DNA of 5,954 nt from Chloroflexota bacterium (GTDB lineage Bacteria; Chloroflexota; UBA6077; FW602-bin22; JACPQP01), in the NCBI GenBank assembly GCA_016190465.1, contig JACPQP010000427.1:1-5954 (forward strand), written 5' to 3'. Of this stretch, positions 1-5,886 are shown piece after piece. A program made the translations under genes and the position numbers. Position 1 is the stretch's first letter; every line of letters begins with the position of its first letter. The notes beneath the pieces were generated by a model. That model ran no database searches, had not been told where the DNA came from, and worked only from the letters and a program-made list of their open reading frames with translations.

Positions 1-78
1 CTCGCCGAACGAGTATGCCGCCCGCATGGCTGTTATCTAGCATCACAAGGACCAGGACAGTATCAGAAAGTTTTTGAT

Positions 79-128
79 GGTTTTGGGGACACCCCAAACC
101 CCGCCAGGACGGGCTCCGCCCTTCCTGG
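79..128 (+). repeat. Bipartite GC-rich hairpin repeat, left copy
   Basis: Two adjacent stem-loops. Hairpin A pairs TTTGGGG (82-88) with CCCCAAA (92-98) around the loop ACA; GG at 79-80 and CC at 99-100 extend it past one bulged T. Hairpin B pairs 104-114 with 118-128 around the loop TCC, 11 positions with one C/T mismatch. No T-run follows on either strand, so it is not a standard terminator. A related A-then-B arrangement on the minus strand is seen at 5903-5936, which suggests a dispersed intergenic repeat family. The family identity is inferred. Confidence 0.6.
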
Positions 129-180
129 ACCTTCCCGGGACGCAGGTGAACTTTCCGAGACCTACTTATATTGGTAACAG

Positions 181-208
181 ATTAGGCTCCTGAGGCCAGT
201 TGCCTAAT
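181..208. repeat. 7-bp inverted repeat with 14-nt loop
   Basis: ATTAGGC (181-187) is perfectly complementary to GCCTAAT (202-208). It sits 116 bp beyond the stop of the minus-strand M81 gene and just downstream of an AT-rich patch. The right arm overlaps an ATG at 207. It lacks a following T-run on either strand, so it is more likely an operator-like site or chance than an intrinsic terminator. Confidence 0.35.
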
Positions 209-323
209 GGGATACCAACGCCAGGGAGCACTCCATGAACCAGGCAGGTCATCGGCCAGACAGCTTGACGAGCTTCTCGCGACGATTGAGTCGTGGTCCC
301 TCGACATTTTCCCGGTCTGGCGG

Positions 324-1826
324 TCAGCCTGAGAGGTCATCCAACGGAAAGATCGGCCGCCGAACGTGGCGGTAGGTGAAGCGGGCGACGTTCGGGCTGG
401 TGATGCCCGGGGTGTCGACCTCGATGATCATCTTCGGGATGCGCTCCTGCACCTCGAAGGCGTGGCGGAACAGGTGCGCCGACTGGACGACGACGATCCG
501 TCGCTCGCGCGGCTCGATGCCGACCGCCCGGAAGAACTGCGGGCCAGTCTGCGTACTCGGATGCTCGGTGAGGACCAGATCGGTCTCGCCGCTGCGCACC
601 ACCGCCGTCTTGCCGAGCCGCGCCGGAGTCCCGCCCACGGCGCGACGGACGAGGCCATCGGTGAGCAGACGCACGACGCCGCTCACCGGCACCGGCTCGC
701 CGTTCGTCGGCTCGTGCTTGCCACCGACGCGTAGCTCGACCTCGGCTCCAACGCCAGCGGCCCACACCTGGCGCACGGACTCCTCGTCGCGGATGAACAG
801 CGCGGCATCGGGCCAGCCCACCGCCTTGAGTCCGGCGAGGATCGCCGTGCCGTCGCCCGGGCTCCCGCCGGCGGTGTTGTTCCCCTGGTCGGCGAGAATG
901 ACCGGCCAATCCGGCGTCGCCAGGGCCCGGGCGATGGCGACCTCGACCGGAGTGAGCACCAGATCGGTCAGGAAGCCACGGCGCAGCTTCCAGGCCAGGT
1001 CGGCAAGCTCCCGGGCGTAGCCGGCCGCCAGCGCAAGGTCGGCGTCGGCGTTCACCAGGATCGTCATCCCCGTCACCGGCGTATCGGCGTCGCCGAAGCC
1101 GGCGGCGATCGAGACGTTGACGATCCGGGGGTCGCGCTCGATCTCGCGCGCCCGGGAGGCGAGCCAGAACATGGGGGGCTTGATCAGCGCCAGCGGGGCA
1201 TCCGTCATCGACATCAACCCGGCCTTGATCATGATCGGCGGCTTCTCCACGGCGACGACCGGCCGGACCTCACCCCGCAGGATGCGCGCCGTCACCTCGG
1301 CACCTTCGCGGCCGCGCTCGTAGAAGTCGACGTGCGGCGCGGTCTTGTAGCCGATGATCGCGTTCGCGCGGGCTGCCCAGTCGGTGCCGATGTTGGCGTG
1401 CAGGTCGTAGACGACGACGATGGGGACACGCGGGCCGATCGCCTCGCGCACTTCGCGCAAGACAACCGCCTCGGGATCCACGGCGTTGGCGGCGACCGCC
1501 GCTCCGTGGAGGTGCAGGAGCACGGCGTCGGCGCCCGCCGTGCGGACGCCGGCCACGAGGTTTTCCCGGATCGTGTCGAACGCCTCGGCGGTGAGCGTTC
1601 CAGTGGTCGGGGGGTGCTGGGCGAAGAAGGTTGGTACCGCCGCGAGGTCCGCTTCCTGGCAGCCGTCGAGGAAGCCGCCGATTACCCCGCGCGTGCCGGC
1701 GAAGGTCGACACGATCTCCTCGCCAAACAGCCAGTGCCCGACGGGCCCGCGAAAGTCGGCGAGGGTCGTGGGGGTCGGATGGAACGTGTTGGTCTCATGC
1801 AGGAACCCCCCGATGGCGACGCGCAT
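324..1826 (-). CDS. M81 family (MlrC-like) metallopeptidase
   Basis: A 500-residue protein with the layout of the MlrC/M81 family: an N-terminal DUF1485-type catalytic domain (about 1-290) and an MlrC C-terminal domain (about 300-490). It opens with MRVAIGGFLHETNTF, typical of the family. Likely zinc ligands are Asp141 and His143 in YDLHAN and His165 in GYKTAPHVD, with a further acidic ligand expected in the N-terminal part. The conserved glycine-rich DQGNNTAGGSPGDGT lies at 313-327. The founding member, sphingomonad MlrC, hydrolyses linearised microcystin and its tetrapeptide; most relatives have unknown peptide-like substrates, and this one should not be assumed to degrade microcystin. There is no signal peptide, so it is probably cytoplasmic. 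The ATG at 1826 is supported by GGAGGT at 1832-1837, five bases upstream. Length is normal and nothing looks broken. It lies 243 bp downstream of a co-directional dehydrogenase, separated by a palindromic element. Confidence 0.93.
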   Translation of the reverse strand: MRVAIGGFLHETNTFHPTPTTLADFRGPVGHWLFGEEIVSTFAGTRGVIGGFLDGCQEADLAAVPTFFAQHPPTTGTLTAEAFDTIRENLVAGVRTAGADAVLLHLHGAAVAANAVDPEAVVLREVREAIGPRVPIVVVYDLHANIGTDWAARANAIIGYKTAPHVDFYERGREGAEVTARILRGEVRPVVAVEKPPIMIKAGLMSMTDAPLALIKPPMFWLASRAREIERDPRIVNVSIAAGFGDADTPVTGMTILVNADADLALAAGYARELADLAWKLRRGFLTDLVLTPVEVAIARALATPDWPVILADQGNNTAGGSPGDGTAILAGLKAVGWPDAALFIRDEESVRQVWAAGVGAEVELRVGGKHEPTNGEPVPVSGVVRLLTDGLVRRAVGGTPARLGKTAVVRSGETDLVLTEHPSTQTGPQFFRAVGIEPRERRIVVVQSAHLFRHAFEVQERIPKMIIEVDTPGITSPNVARFTYRHVRRPIFPLDDLSG

Positions 1827-1859
1827 GGCGTACCTCCGATAACTGATTGCTGACGACTA

Positions 1860-2074
1860 CCTAAATGATCCGGCACCGGGCGTGCTCTCCGCTCGCCGGC
1901 CCCAGCAACCTCAGATAACCGCAGATGAACGCAGATGAACGCCGCCCTCACCCCTCGCCCCTCTCCCACGGGGAGAGGGGTAGGGGGTGAGGGCCGCGTC
2001 CATCTGCGGTTCCCGTCCGTCCCGGGCTATGGAGCATTCGACCGCGCAGCGCAGTGAGCGCCGGATCATTTAGG
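1860..2074. mobile_element. MITE-like palindromic element with 15-bp terminal inverted repeats
   Basis: The ends are a perfect 15-bp inverted repeat: CCTAAATGATCCGGC at 1860-1874 and its complement at 2060-2074. The centre is a long hairpin whose 37-nt arms (1931-1967 and 1971-2007) differ at 5 positions and enclose a 3-nt loop; it contains the stems GCCCTCACCCC/GGGGTGAGGGC and CCCCTCTCCC/GGGAGAGGGG. A 10-bp direct repeat, GCAGATGAAC, occurs twice in tandem at 1921-1940. The arms are about 108 and 104 bp, so the whole segment is nearly symmetrical. It has no coding capacity. The right terminal repeat overlaps the TAA stop (2070-2072) of the dehydrogenase. Flanking bases ACTA (1856-1859) and ACTC (2075-2078) match at three of four positions, too weak to call a target duplication. 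The structure is seen directly; that it moved as a non-autonomous element is inference. Confidence 0.55.
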
Positions 2075-2834
2075 ACTCGCGGTTGGTTGGGCGAATGGCC
2101 AGATCCTCGATCAGCACATGGGGCGGCAACGTCGCCACGAACACGACGGCGGCGGCGATGTCTTCTGCCTTGAGCATAGGGGCGCGCGCCTCCGGCGAGG
2201 GAGGCACAGGCCGGCGCTCAAGGATCGGCGTCACGGTGTCGCCGGGGAGGATGGCCGTCGCCCGGATGTTGTTGCGCCACTCCTCGATGTTGACCATCTG
2301 CGTCAGCGGCGTGACGCCGAACTTCGAGGCGCTGTAGGCCACACCCGCCTTGATCGACGCTCCCCGCGCCGAGAGCGACGAGATATTGACGATAACTCCA
2401 TCGCGCTGCTGCCGCATGAAGGGGAGCACCGCCCGGGTGCACAGGAAGACGCCGGTGAGGTTGGTGGCGATCACCTGATCCCAGTCGTCCACGTCCGTGT
2501 TGGCGAAGAGGCGGCGCGACGTGTTGGTCCCCGCGTTGTTCACCAGGACGTCGATCCGGCTGAAGCGCTCGACGATGGCGCCCGCGGCCCGGCGCACGTC
2601 GGCGGCGACTCCCACGTCGGCTGGCACGACGAGGGCCGCGCGTCCCGTCTCCTCGACCAGGCGTGCCGTCTCCGCCAGCGACGAGGCCGTCCGGCCGACG
2701 AGCCCGAGGTCCGCGCCCTCCCGCGCGAGCGCCGTCGCGATCGCCCGCCCCATGCCACTTCCGGCGCCGGTGACTATCGCTACCCGCCCGTGAAGGCGTG
2801 GCGCCGTACCGTTTGGAGTCTGACTCTCCGTCAC
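2070..2834 (-). CDS. Short-chain dehydrogenase/reductase (SDR), NAD(P)-dependent
   Basis: A 254-residue classical SDR, normal length. The Rossmann-fold cofactor motif TGAGSGMG is at 22-29, NNAG at 99-102, the structural Asn in ATNLTG near 125, a candidate catalytic Ser at about 153 (NISS), and YSASK (Tyr167, Lys171) in the active site. ILPGDTVTPIL (about 195-205) follows the usual PGxxxT pattern. It should catalyse reversible oxidation of an alcohol or reduction of a carbonyl in the cytoplasm; substrate cannot be read from sequence. Arg48 after the second beta strand (VGRT) hints at NADP(H), tentatively. The GTG start at 2834 is chosen because GGAGGAG lies at 2839-2845, the alignable SDR domain starts soon after, and upstream sequence in this frame is shadow coding over the HAD relic. 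The start overlaps the HAD relic stop as GTGA. Its TAA stop lies inside the right end of the palindromic element. Confidence 0.92.
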   Translation of the reverse strand: MTESQTPNGTAPRLHGRVAIVTGAGSGMGRAIATALAREGADLGLVGRTASSLAETARLVEETGRAALVVPADVGVAADVRRAAGAIVERFSRIDVLVNNAGTNTSRRLFANTDVDDWDQVIATNLTGVFLCTRAVLPFMRQQRDGVIVNISSLSARGASIKAGVAYSASKFGVTPLTQMVNIEEWRNNIRATAILPGDTVTPILERRPVPPSPEARAPMLKAEDIAAAVVFVATLPPHVLIEDLAIRPTNRES

Positions 2835-3324
2835 CCATCTCCTCCAACGTCTTCCACGGTTTTGATGACACCCCGCAGATCCGGGCAGCGCCGGGCTGCT
2901 CGCTCGTCCTCCCGGCGGACGAGGATGCCCTTGATGCCAGCACGTTCGGCTCCCTGGACATCCGCGGTGACGGGATCGCCAACCATCCAGGCTACTTCGG
3001 GCCGCTGAGCCACTTCTGATGCGAGAGGGCATCGGCTATCTCTCTGGGCAGACCCACCGCAACGTACACCCGGCTGAGCACCGCCTCGAGTCTTTCCCAC
3101 CAGAGGCCGGGCGTAGCCAGTTCGGGGTGCGGGATCTCCGGCGTGGGCCACGGGAACCCCTCGTTCAGAAAACGTCGGAGGCCCTGGGCAGTCACCGCGC
3201 TGCCGGGATCGTGCGCCGCGAGCACCGCCGCCAGGGTGCCAGCCCATCCCTCGGGGCAGTATCCCAGCGTTCCATCGAAGTCCCAGAAAATGACCTTGGA
3301 AGCAACACACTTCAATCGACGCAT
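2831..3324 (-). pseudogene. HAD-superfamily hydrolase, internally deleted and frameshifted
   Basis: The 5' part, read from an ATG at 3324, gives MRRLKCVASKVIFWDFDGTLGY and runs 110 residues to a TAG at 2992-2994; DFDGT (15-19) is HAD motif I with the nucleophile and acid/base aspartates. The 3' part, in another frame from about 3004 to the TGA at 2831-2833, reads RPEVAWMVGDPVTADVQGAERAGIKGILVRR, which is HAD motif IV and the segment after it. Motif II (Ser/Thr), motif III (Lys) and the bulk of the core between them, which in intact relatives spans roughly 80-100 residues, are absent. An internal deletion that also shifted frame, with a junction near 3000-3025, explains this. The product could not be a working phosphatase. 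No clear ribosome site precedes the ATG at 3324. Its end overlaps the SDR start by four bases (GTGA). Confidence 0.8.
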
Positions 3325-3328
3325 CGGT

Positions 3329-3427
3329 GTACAACTGGGAGCGCCAGGCATCGACCACCTGAACGACGGGACTGACGGGGTTGCGGCGGACGAGGCCAGA
3401 GGCCAGCACGTTGGTGTCCTGAACGTC
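3329..3427 (-). pseudogene. N-terminal relic of a PIN-domain (VapC-like) ribonuclease
   Basis: The minus-strand translation across 3427-3329 reads DVQDTNVLASGLVRRNPV and continues to DAWRSQLY. DTNVLxSG is the start of a PIN domain, where the Asp of DTN is a first metal-binding catalytic acid, and the following stretch up to a WR(x)G-like turn matches the start of the PIN toxin group often annotated as 'putative toxin-antitoxin system toxin component, PIN family'. Only about 33 residues remain: the other three to four acidic residues and about 100 residues of the fold are missing, and no ATG or GTG start is placed as expected a few residues before DTN. It runs directly into the 5' end of the HAD relic. 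No antitoxin gene is visible nearby. The match rests on a short motif, so confidence is moderate. Confidence 0.55.
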
Positions 3428-3458
3428 CCGGGGGCCTTCGTTCGAGCCTGTGGTGCCC

Positions 3459-3487
3459 AGTATGGCAGGCTTTCCTGGCGCTGGCAA
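3459..3487 (-). promoter_or_regulatory. Candidate sigma-70-type promoter facing the relic/SDR genes
   Basis: On the minus strand, TTGCCA (3482-3487) is separated by exactly 17 bp from CATACT (3459-3464), giving 4 of 6 matches to each consensus box. Transcription would start near 3452, ahead of the PIN relic, and could read through the HAD relic into the SDR and perhaps the M81 gene. Prediction from sequence only. Confidence 0.45.
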
Positions 3488-3582
3488 GCCCCCTCTCGCA
3501 AGGGCGGATCTTCAGGAACGTGTGCGTCACCATCGCCTGCTCTGGCGGTGCAAGGCGCACGCTCACCCCCACCTCGTGCGCC

Positions 3583-3611
3583 TTGACGCGGCGCTGATTT
3601 GCTCATACCAT
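3583..3611 (+). promoter_or_regulatory. Candidate sigma-70-type promoter for rlmN
   Basis: TTGACG (3583-3588, five of six consensus bases) and TACCAT (3606-3611, four of six) with a 17-bp spacer. The expected transcription start is near 3618, which lies downstream of the ATG at 3610. If the promoter is real, that ATG cannot be used and the GTG at 3655 is the start, with a leader of about 37 nt. Confidence 0.5.
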
Positions 3612-3645
3612 GTTTGATGAAGAGTGCGGGGGACCGAAGGCGGTG

Positions 3646-3653
3646 GGAGGGAG
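3646..3653 (+). promoter_or_regulatory. Ribosome binding site deciding the rlmN start
   Basis: GGAGGGAG lies just before the GTG at 3655. The alternative ATG at 3610, in the same frame, has no purine-rich site at a proper distance. Confidence 0.6.
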
Positions 3654-3654
3654 C

Positions 3655-4905
3655 GTGGCCACGATACCAGTACCGACATCGCCGGACCGGGGCTCGTCGC
3701 CGCCTGCCGACAGGCAGGGATCAATCCTCGACGCGTCTGCCGCCGAGCTGGAGGCCTTCCTCGCCGACGCCGGTCAGCCTCCCTACCGGCTCCGGCAGAT
3801 CGAGCGATGGATCAACCTCCAGCTCGTGTTCGACTTCGACCGGATGGCCGATCTGCCGACCCCTCTCCGGTCGGCGCTCGCCGAGCGCTATCGCATCCTC
3901 CCGGTGGTGCCGGTCCGCGAGAGCGTGTCGGACGGAGGTCTCACGCGCAAGGCGCTGCTGCGACTGGGCGATGGAATCACGGTCGAGTGCGTCCTGATGG
4001 TCTATCCGCCCACCGGCGAGCGCCACGGCCGGCGGACGATCTGCGTCTCATCCCAGGCTGGCTGCGGGATCGGCTGCCCGTTCTGCGCAACCGGCCGCGG
4101 CGGGCTTCGGCGCAACCTCACCATCGGCGAGATCGTCGGGCAGGTCCTTCACCTCGCTCGACGATCGCTCGATCTCTTCGGGCCAGAGGCGCAGATCACC
4201 AACGTCGTGTTCATGGGCCAGGGGGAGCCACTGGCCAACTTCCCGAACGTGTGGCGCGCCATCGAGCAGCTCAACGCGCCCGGCGGATTCGGCCTCGGCG
4301 CTCGGCACATGACGCTGTCGACCTCGGGCCTCGTGCCACGCATCCGCGAGCTGGCCGAGCGGGAGCTCCAGGTGGGTCTGGCCGTCTCGCTGCACGCCCC
4401 CACGGACGACCTGCGAGACATCCTGGTGCCAGTCAACCGGAAGTATCCCATCGCCGAGTTGCTGGCCGCCTGCCGTGAGTACGTCACCCGGACTCGGCGG
4501 CGGGTCTCCTTCGAGTACGCGATGATGGACGGCATCAACGACTCGCCCAAACAGGCACGTCGGCTGGCCGATCTGCTGGCCGGTCTGCTCGCGCACGCCA
4601 ATCTCATCCCGCTGAATCGAGTGGACGGCAGCCCGTACCAGCCAACCCCCTGGCGTCGGATCGTCGCGTTCCAAGACGTGCTGTGCCGGGCTGGCGTCCC
4701 CTGCACCGTCCGGACCGAGCGAGGCGATCCGATCGACGCCGCCTGCGGCCAGCTCCGCACGCTCTCACTGCATGCGGAGGTGGCGCGGCACGAGGCCGGT
4801 CGAGGACGGTGCGGGGTCGAACCACTCCGAGAGTCGAAACTCGCGACGCGGGTAGGCGAGCGTCAGGGAGTCCCCGCCCTGGGCGCGCCGCCCGGTGAGC
4901 GCTGA
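3655..4905 (+). CDS. rlmN: 23S rRNA (adenine-2503-C2) methyltransferase, radical SAM
   Basis: RlmN methylates C2 of A2503 in 23S rRNA and of A37 in some tRNAs, supporting translational accuracy. From the GTG at 3655 it is 416 residues, slightly long for the family because of a proline-rich N-terminal tail and a C-terminal tail. The N-terminal accessory domain is recognisable in QPPYRLRQIERWI. The radical SAM cluster motif is CGIGCPFC (Cys137, Cys141, Cys144). The two mechanistic cysteines are present: Cys130 in ICVSSQAGC and Cys364 in IDAACGQL, which carries the transient methyl. MGQGEPLAN (about 187-195) and SLHAP (about 245-249) are SAM/core motifs. The presence of Cys364 and the RlmN-like surrounding sequence fit RlmN; separating it from Cfr needs alignment. 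The family core ends near residue 370; the last 45 or so residues lie over the opposing carboxypeptidase gene. It has its own predicted promoter and faces away from the SDR cluster. Confidence 0.95.
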   Translation: MATIPVPTSPDRGSSPPADRQGSILDASAAELEAFLADAGQPPYRLRQIERWINLQLVFDFDRMADLPTPLRSALAERYRILPVVPVRESVSDGGLTRKALLRLGDGITVECVLMVYPPTGERHGRRTICVSSQAGCGIGCPFCATGRGGLRRNLTIGEIVGQVLHLARRSLDLFGPEAQITNVVFMGQGEPLANFPNVWRAIEQLNAPGGFGLGARHMTLSTSGLVPRIRELAERELQVGLAVSLHAPTDDLRDILVPVNRKYPIAELLAACREYVTRTRRRVSFEYAMMDGINDSPKQARRLADLLAGLLAHANLIPLNRVDGSPYQPTPWRRIVAFQDVLCRAGVPCTVRTERGDPIDAACGQLRTLSLHAEVARHEAGRGRCGVEPLRESKLATRVGERQGVPALGAPPGER

Positions 4906-5757
4906 CGACGGCAGGTTGTCGAAGTAGTAGTCCAGGAGCGCCTGGGCGTCGGCGACGTAGTTGTAGCTCCCCATGACCGCGACGAAGACGCGGCGCCCAT
5001 TCCGGGTGGCCGAGCCGACCAGCGTCTGCCCAGCGTTGTCGGTGTACCCGTTCTTCACGCCGTCCGCCCCCGGGTAGTACTGGAGGAAACGGTTGATGTT
5101 TCGCAGGGGATAAACTCCCCGCCCCTGCACGGTAGCCCGCTTGCTGGCGGCGATCCGAGCGAAGAGGGGATGCTGCATCGCGTAGCGCGCCAGCATCGCG
5201 ATGTCGTAGGCGCTCGTGTAGTGGCCCGGCTCGTCGAGGCCGTGCGGGTTCATGAAGTGCGTGTTTCGCAGGCCGAGCGTCCACGCCTGCTCGTTCATCA
5301 GCTCGACGAAGTGGGTCTCCGAGCTCGCGACGGCTCGAGCCAGCGCCAGAGCCGCGTCGTTGCCCGAGGGGAGCATCAAGCCGTAGAGAAGGTCCTCGAT
5401 GCTCAGGCGCTCACCGCGGAACAACCCCATCACGGTGCTGTCGGTGAGGTCCCACCAGTCGACGTGGACCGTGACCACGCGGTTGGGGTCATCGTGCTGG
5501 AGCGCGACGATGGCGGTGACGATCTTGGTGATGCTCGCGGGCGCCAGCCGCTGGTGAGGGTTCTTGCCATACACGAACTGACCGCTCGTGTCGTCGAGGA
5601 CGACGGCCGCGCGGGCGGAGATGGGTACCGGCGGGAACGCCTCGGCCGGCTCCGGCAGCGACTCGATCGCGAAAACACTGCCCGCCGTGGAGATGAACAG
5701 GAGCGCGAGGACCGAGACGACGGCGAGCGCGCGGGTGGCGGCGTGGGCCAATACCAT
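4765..5757 (-). CDS. Secreted D-alanyl-D-alanine carboxypeptidase (peptidase S11, PBP5/DacA-type)
   Basis: A 330-residue penicillin-binding protein that should remove the terminal D-Ala from peptidoglycan stem peptides outside the membrane. Residues 1-30 form a signal peptide: Arg9, a hydrophobic core about 10-24, and VFA at 28-30 before the likely cleavage site. The S11 motifs occur in order: SITK (nucleophile Ser75, Lys78), SGN (131-133) and KNG (235-237) where the family usually has KTG. The catalytic domain ends near residue 280; there is no full PBP5 C-terminal domain and no membrane anchor visible, so it may be released or held only by its signal sequence. The ATG at 5757 is preferred because GGGGAG lies 9 bases upstream (5767-5772) and the signal peptide starts there; in-frame upstream ATGs lack ribosome sites and would bury the signal. 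Its last 46 codons overlap rlmN on the other strand. Confidence 0.93.
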   Translation of the reverse strand: MVLAHAATRALAVVSVLALLFISTAGSVFAIESLPEPAEAFPPVPISARAAVVLDDTSGQFVYGKNPHQRLAPASITKIVTAIVALQHDDPNRVVTVHVDWWDLTDSTVMGLFRGERLSIEDLLYGLMLPSGNDAALALARAVASSETHFVELMNEQAWTLGLRNTHFMNPHGLDEPGHYTSAYDIAMLARYAMQHPLFARIAASKRATVQGRGVYPLRNINRFLQYYPGADGVKNGYTDNAGQTLVGSATRNGRRVFVAVMGSYNYVADAQALLDYYFDNLPSSALTGRRAQGGDSLTLAYPRREFRLSEWFDPAPSSTGLVPRHLRMQ

Positions 5758-5766
5758 TGCGGGTGA

Positions 5767-5772
5767 CTCCCC
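5767..5772 (-). promoter_or_regulatory. Ribosome binding site of the carboxypeptidase gene
   Basis: GGGGAG on the minus strand, 9 bases before the ATG at 5757. It is the only good purine-rich site among the candidate in-frame starts and so fixes the start immediately before the signal peptide. Confidence 0.55.
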
Positions 5773-5850
5773 TTGACCGGGCACGTGCCGGGCGGATTCC
5801 GGCCTGGTCTGTGCAAGAACCATTCCGGTCGGACGCATGCCCGGCCGGCC

Positions 5851-5886
5851 GAAGCCAGCGAGATTATACCGCGCTGCGCTGGCTTC
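5851..5886. promoter_or_regulatory. Operator-like 10-bp inverted repeat around the -10 box
   Basis: GAAGCCAGCG (5851-5860) and its perfect complement CGCTGGCTTC (5877-5886) flank a 16-bp centre that holds the TATAAT box. The right arm abuts the -35 hexamer and the left arm covers the predicted transcription start, which is the placement expected for a repressor operator. The symmetry is seen directly; a binding protein is inference. Confidence 0.45.

Larger units (their letters stand above)
1..323. other. Left-edge region without a convincing gene
   Basis: This stretch lies downstream of the minus-strand M81 peptidase gene. It holds a two-hairpin GC-rich repeat (about 79-128), an AT-richer patch with a TATATT box at 167-172 but no good -35 at the right distance, and a 7-bp inverted repeat (181-208). 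Two very short plus-strand reading frames exist: 207-332 (41 codons, ending RQLDELLATIESWSLDIFPV... before its stop) and 235-375 (46 codons, behind an AGGGAG). Neither has a recognisable domain. A frame open from base 2 and stopping at TAG 38-40 could be the last 12 codons of an upstream gene. None of these can be called a gene from the sequence alone. Confidence 0.6.

Noticed and set aside
2..40. Possible 3' end of a plus-strand gene (12 codons to TAG).
   Set aside because: Too short to recognise; one of three frames will often be open over this distance at a window edge.
366..1842. Several long plus-strand open frames (for example 376-1020, 1332-1853, 1420-1842).
   Set aside because: They are antisense to the well-supported M81 gene, have Arg/Ser/Pro-rich compositions typical of GC-rich shadow frames, and show no domain.
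1921..1940. Tandem GCAGATGAAC repeats as a CRISPR start.
   Set aside because: Only two 10-bp units without spacers; they belong to the palindromic element.
1931..2007. Long central hairpin as a rho-independent terminator.
   Set aside because: No T-run follows on either strand, and the arms are far longer than a usual terminator; read-through effects remain possible.
2835..3032. Longer N-terminus for the SDR (open frame up to 3032).
   Set aside because: The extra residues are Arg/Gly-rich shadow translation of the HAD motif IV segment, and GGAGGAG sits correctly for the GTG at 2834.
2831..3487. A 218-codon minus-strand open frame linking the PIN fragment and HAD motif IV.
   Set aside because: Only its two ends are homologous to anything recognisable; the middle is a shadow of the HAD N-terminus, which is in another frame. 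It is chance openness, not a fusion protein.
3490..3572. Short minus-strand frame from a GTG at 3572 (VGVSVRLAPPEQAMVTHTF...).
   Set aside because: No domain, no proper ribosome site, and it lies upstream of the predicted minus-strand promoter.
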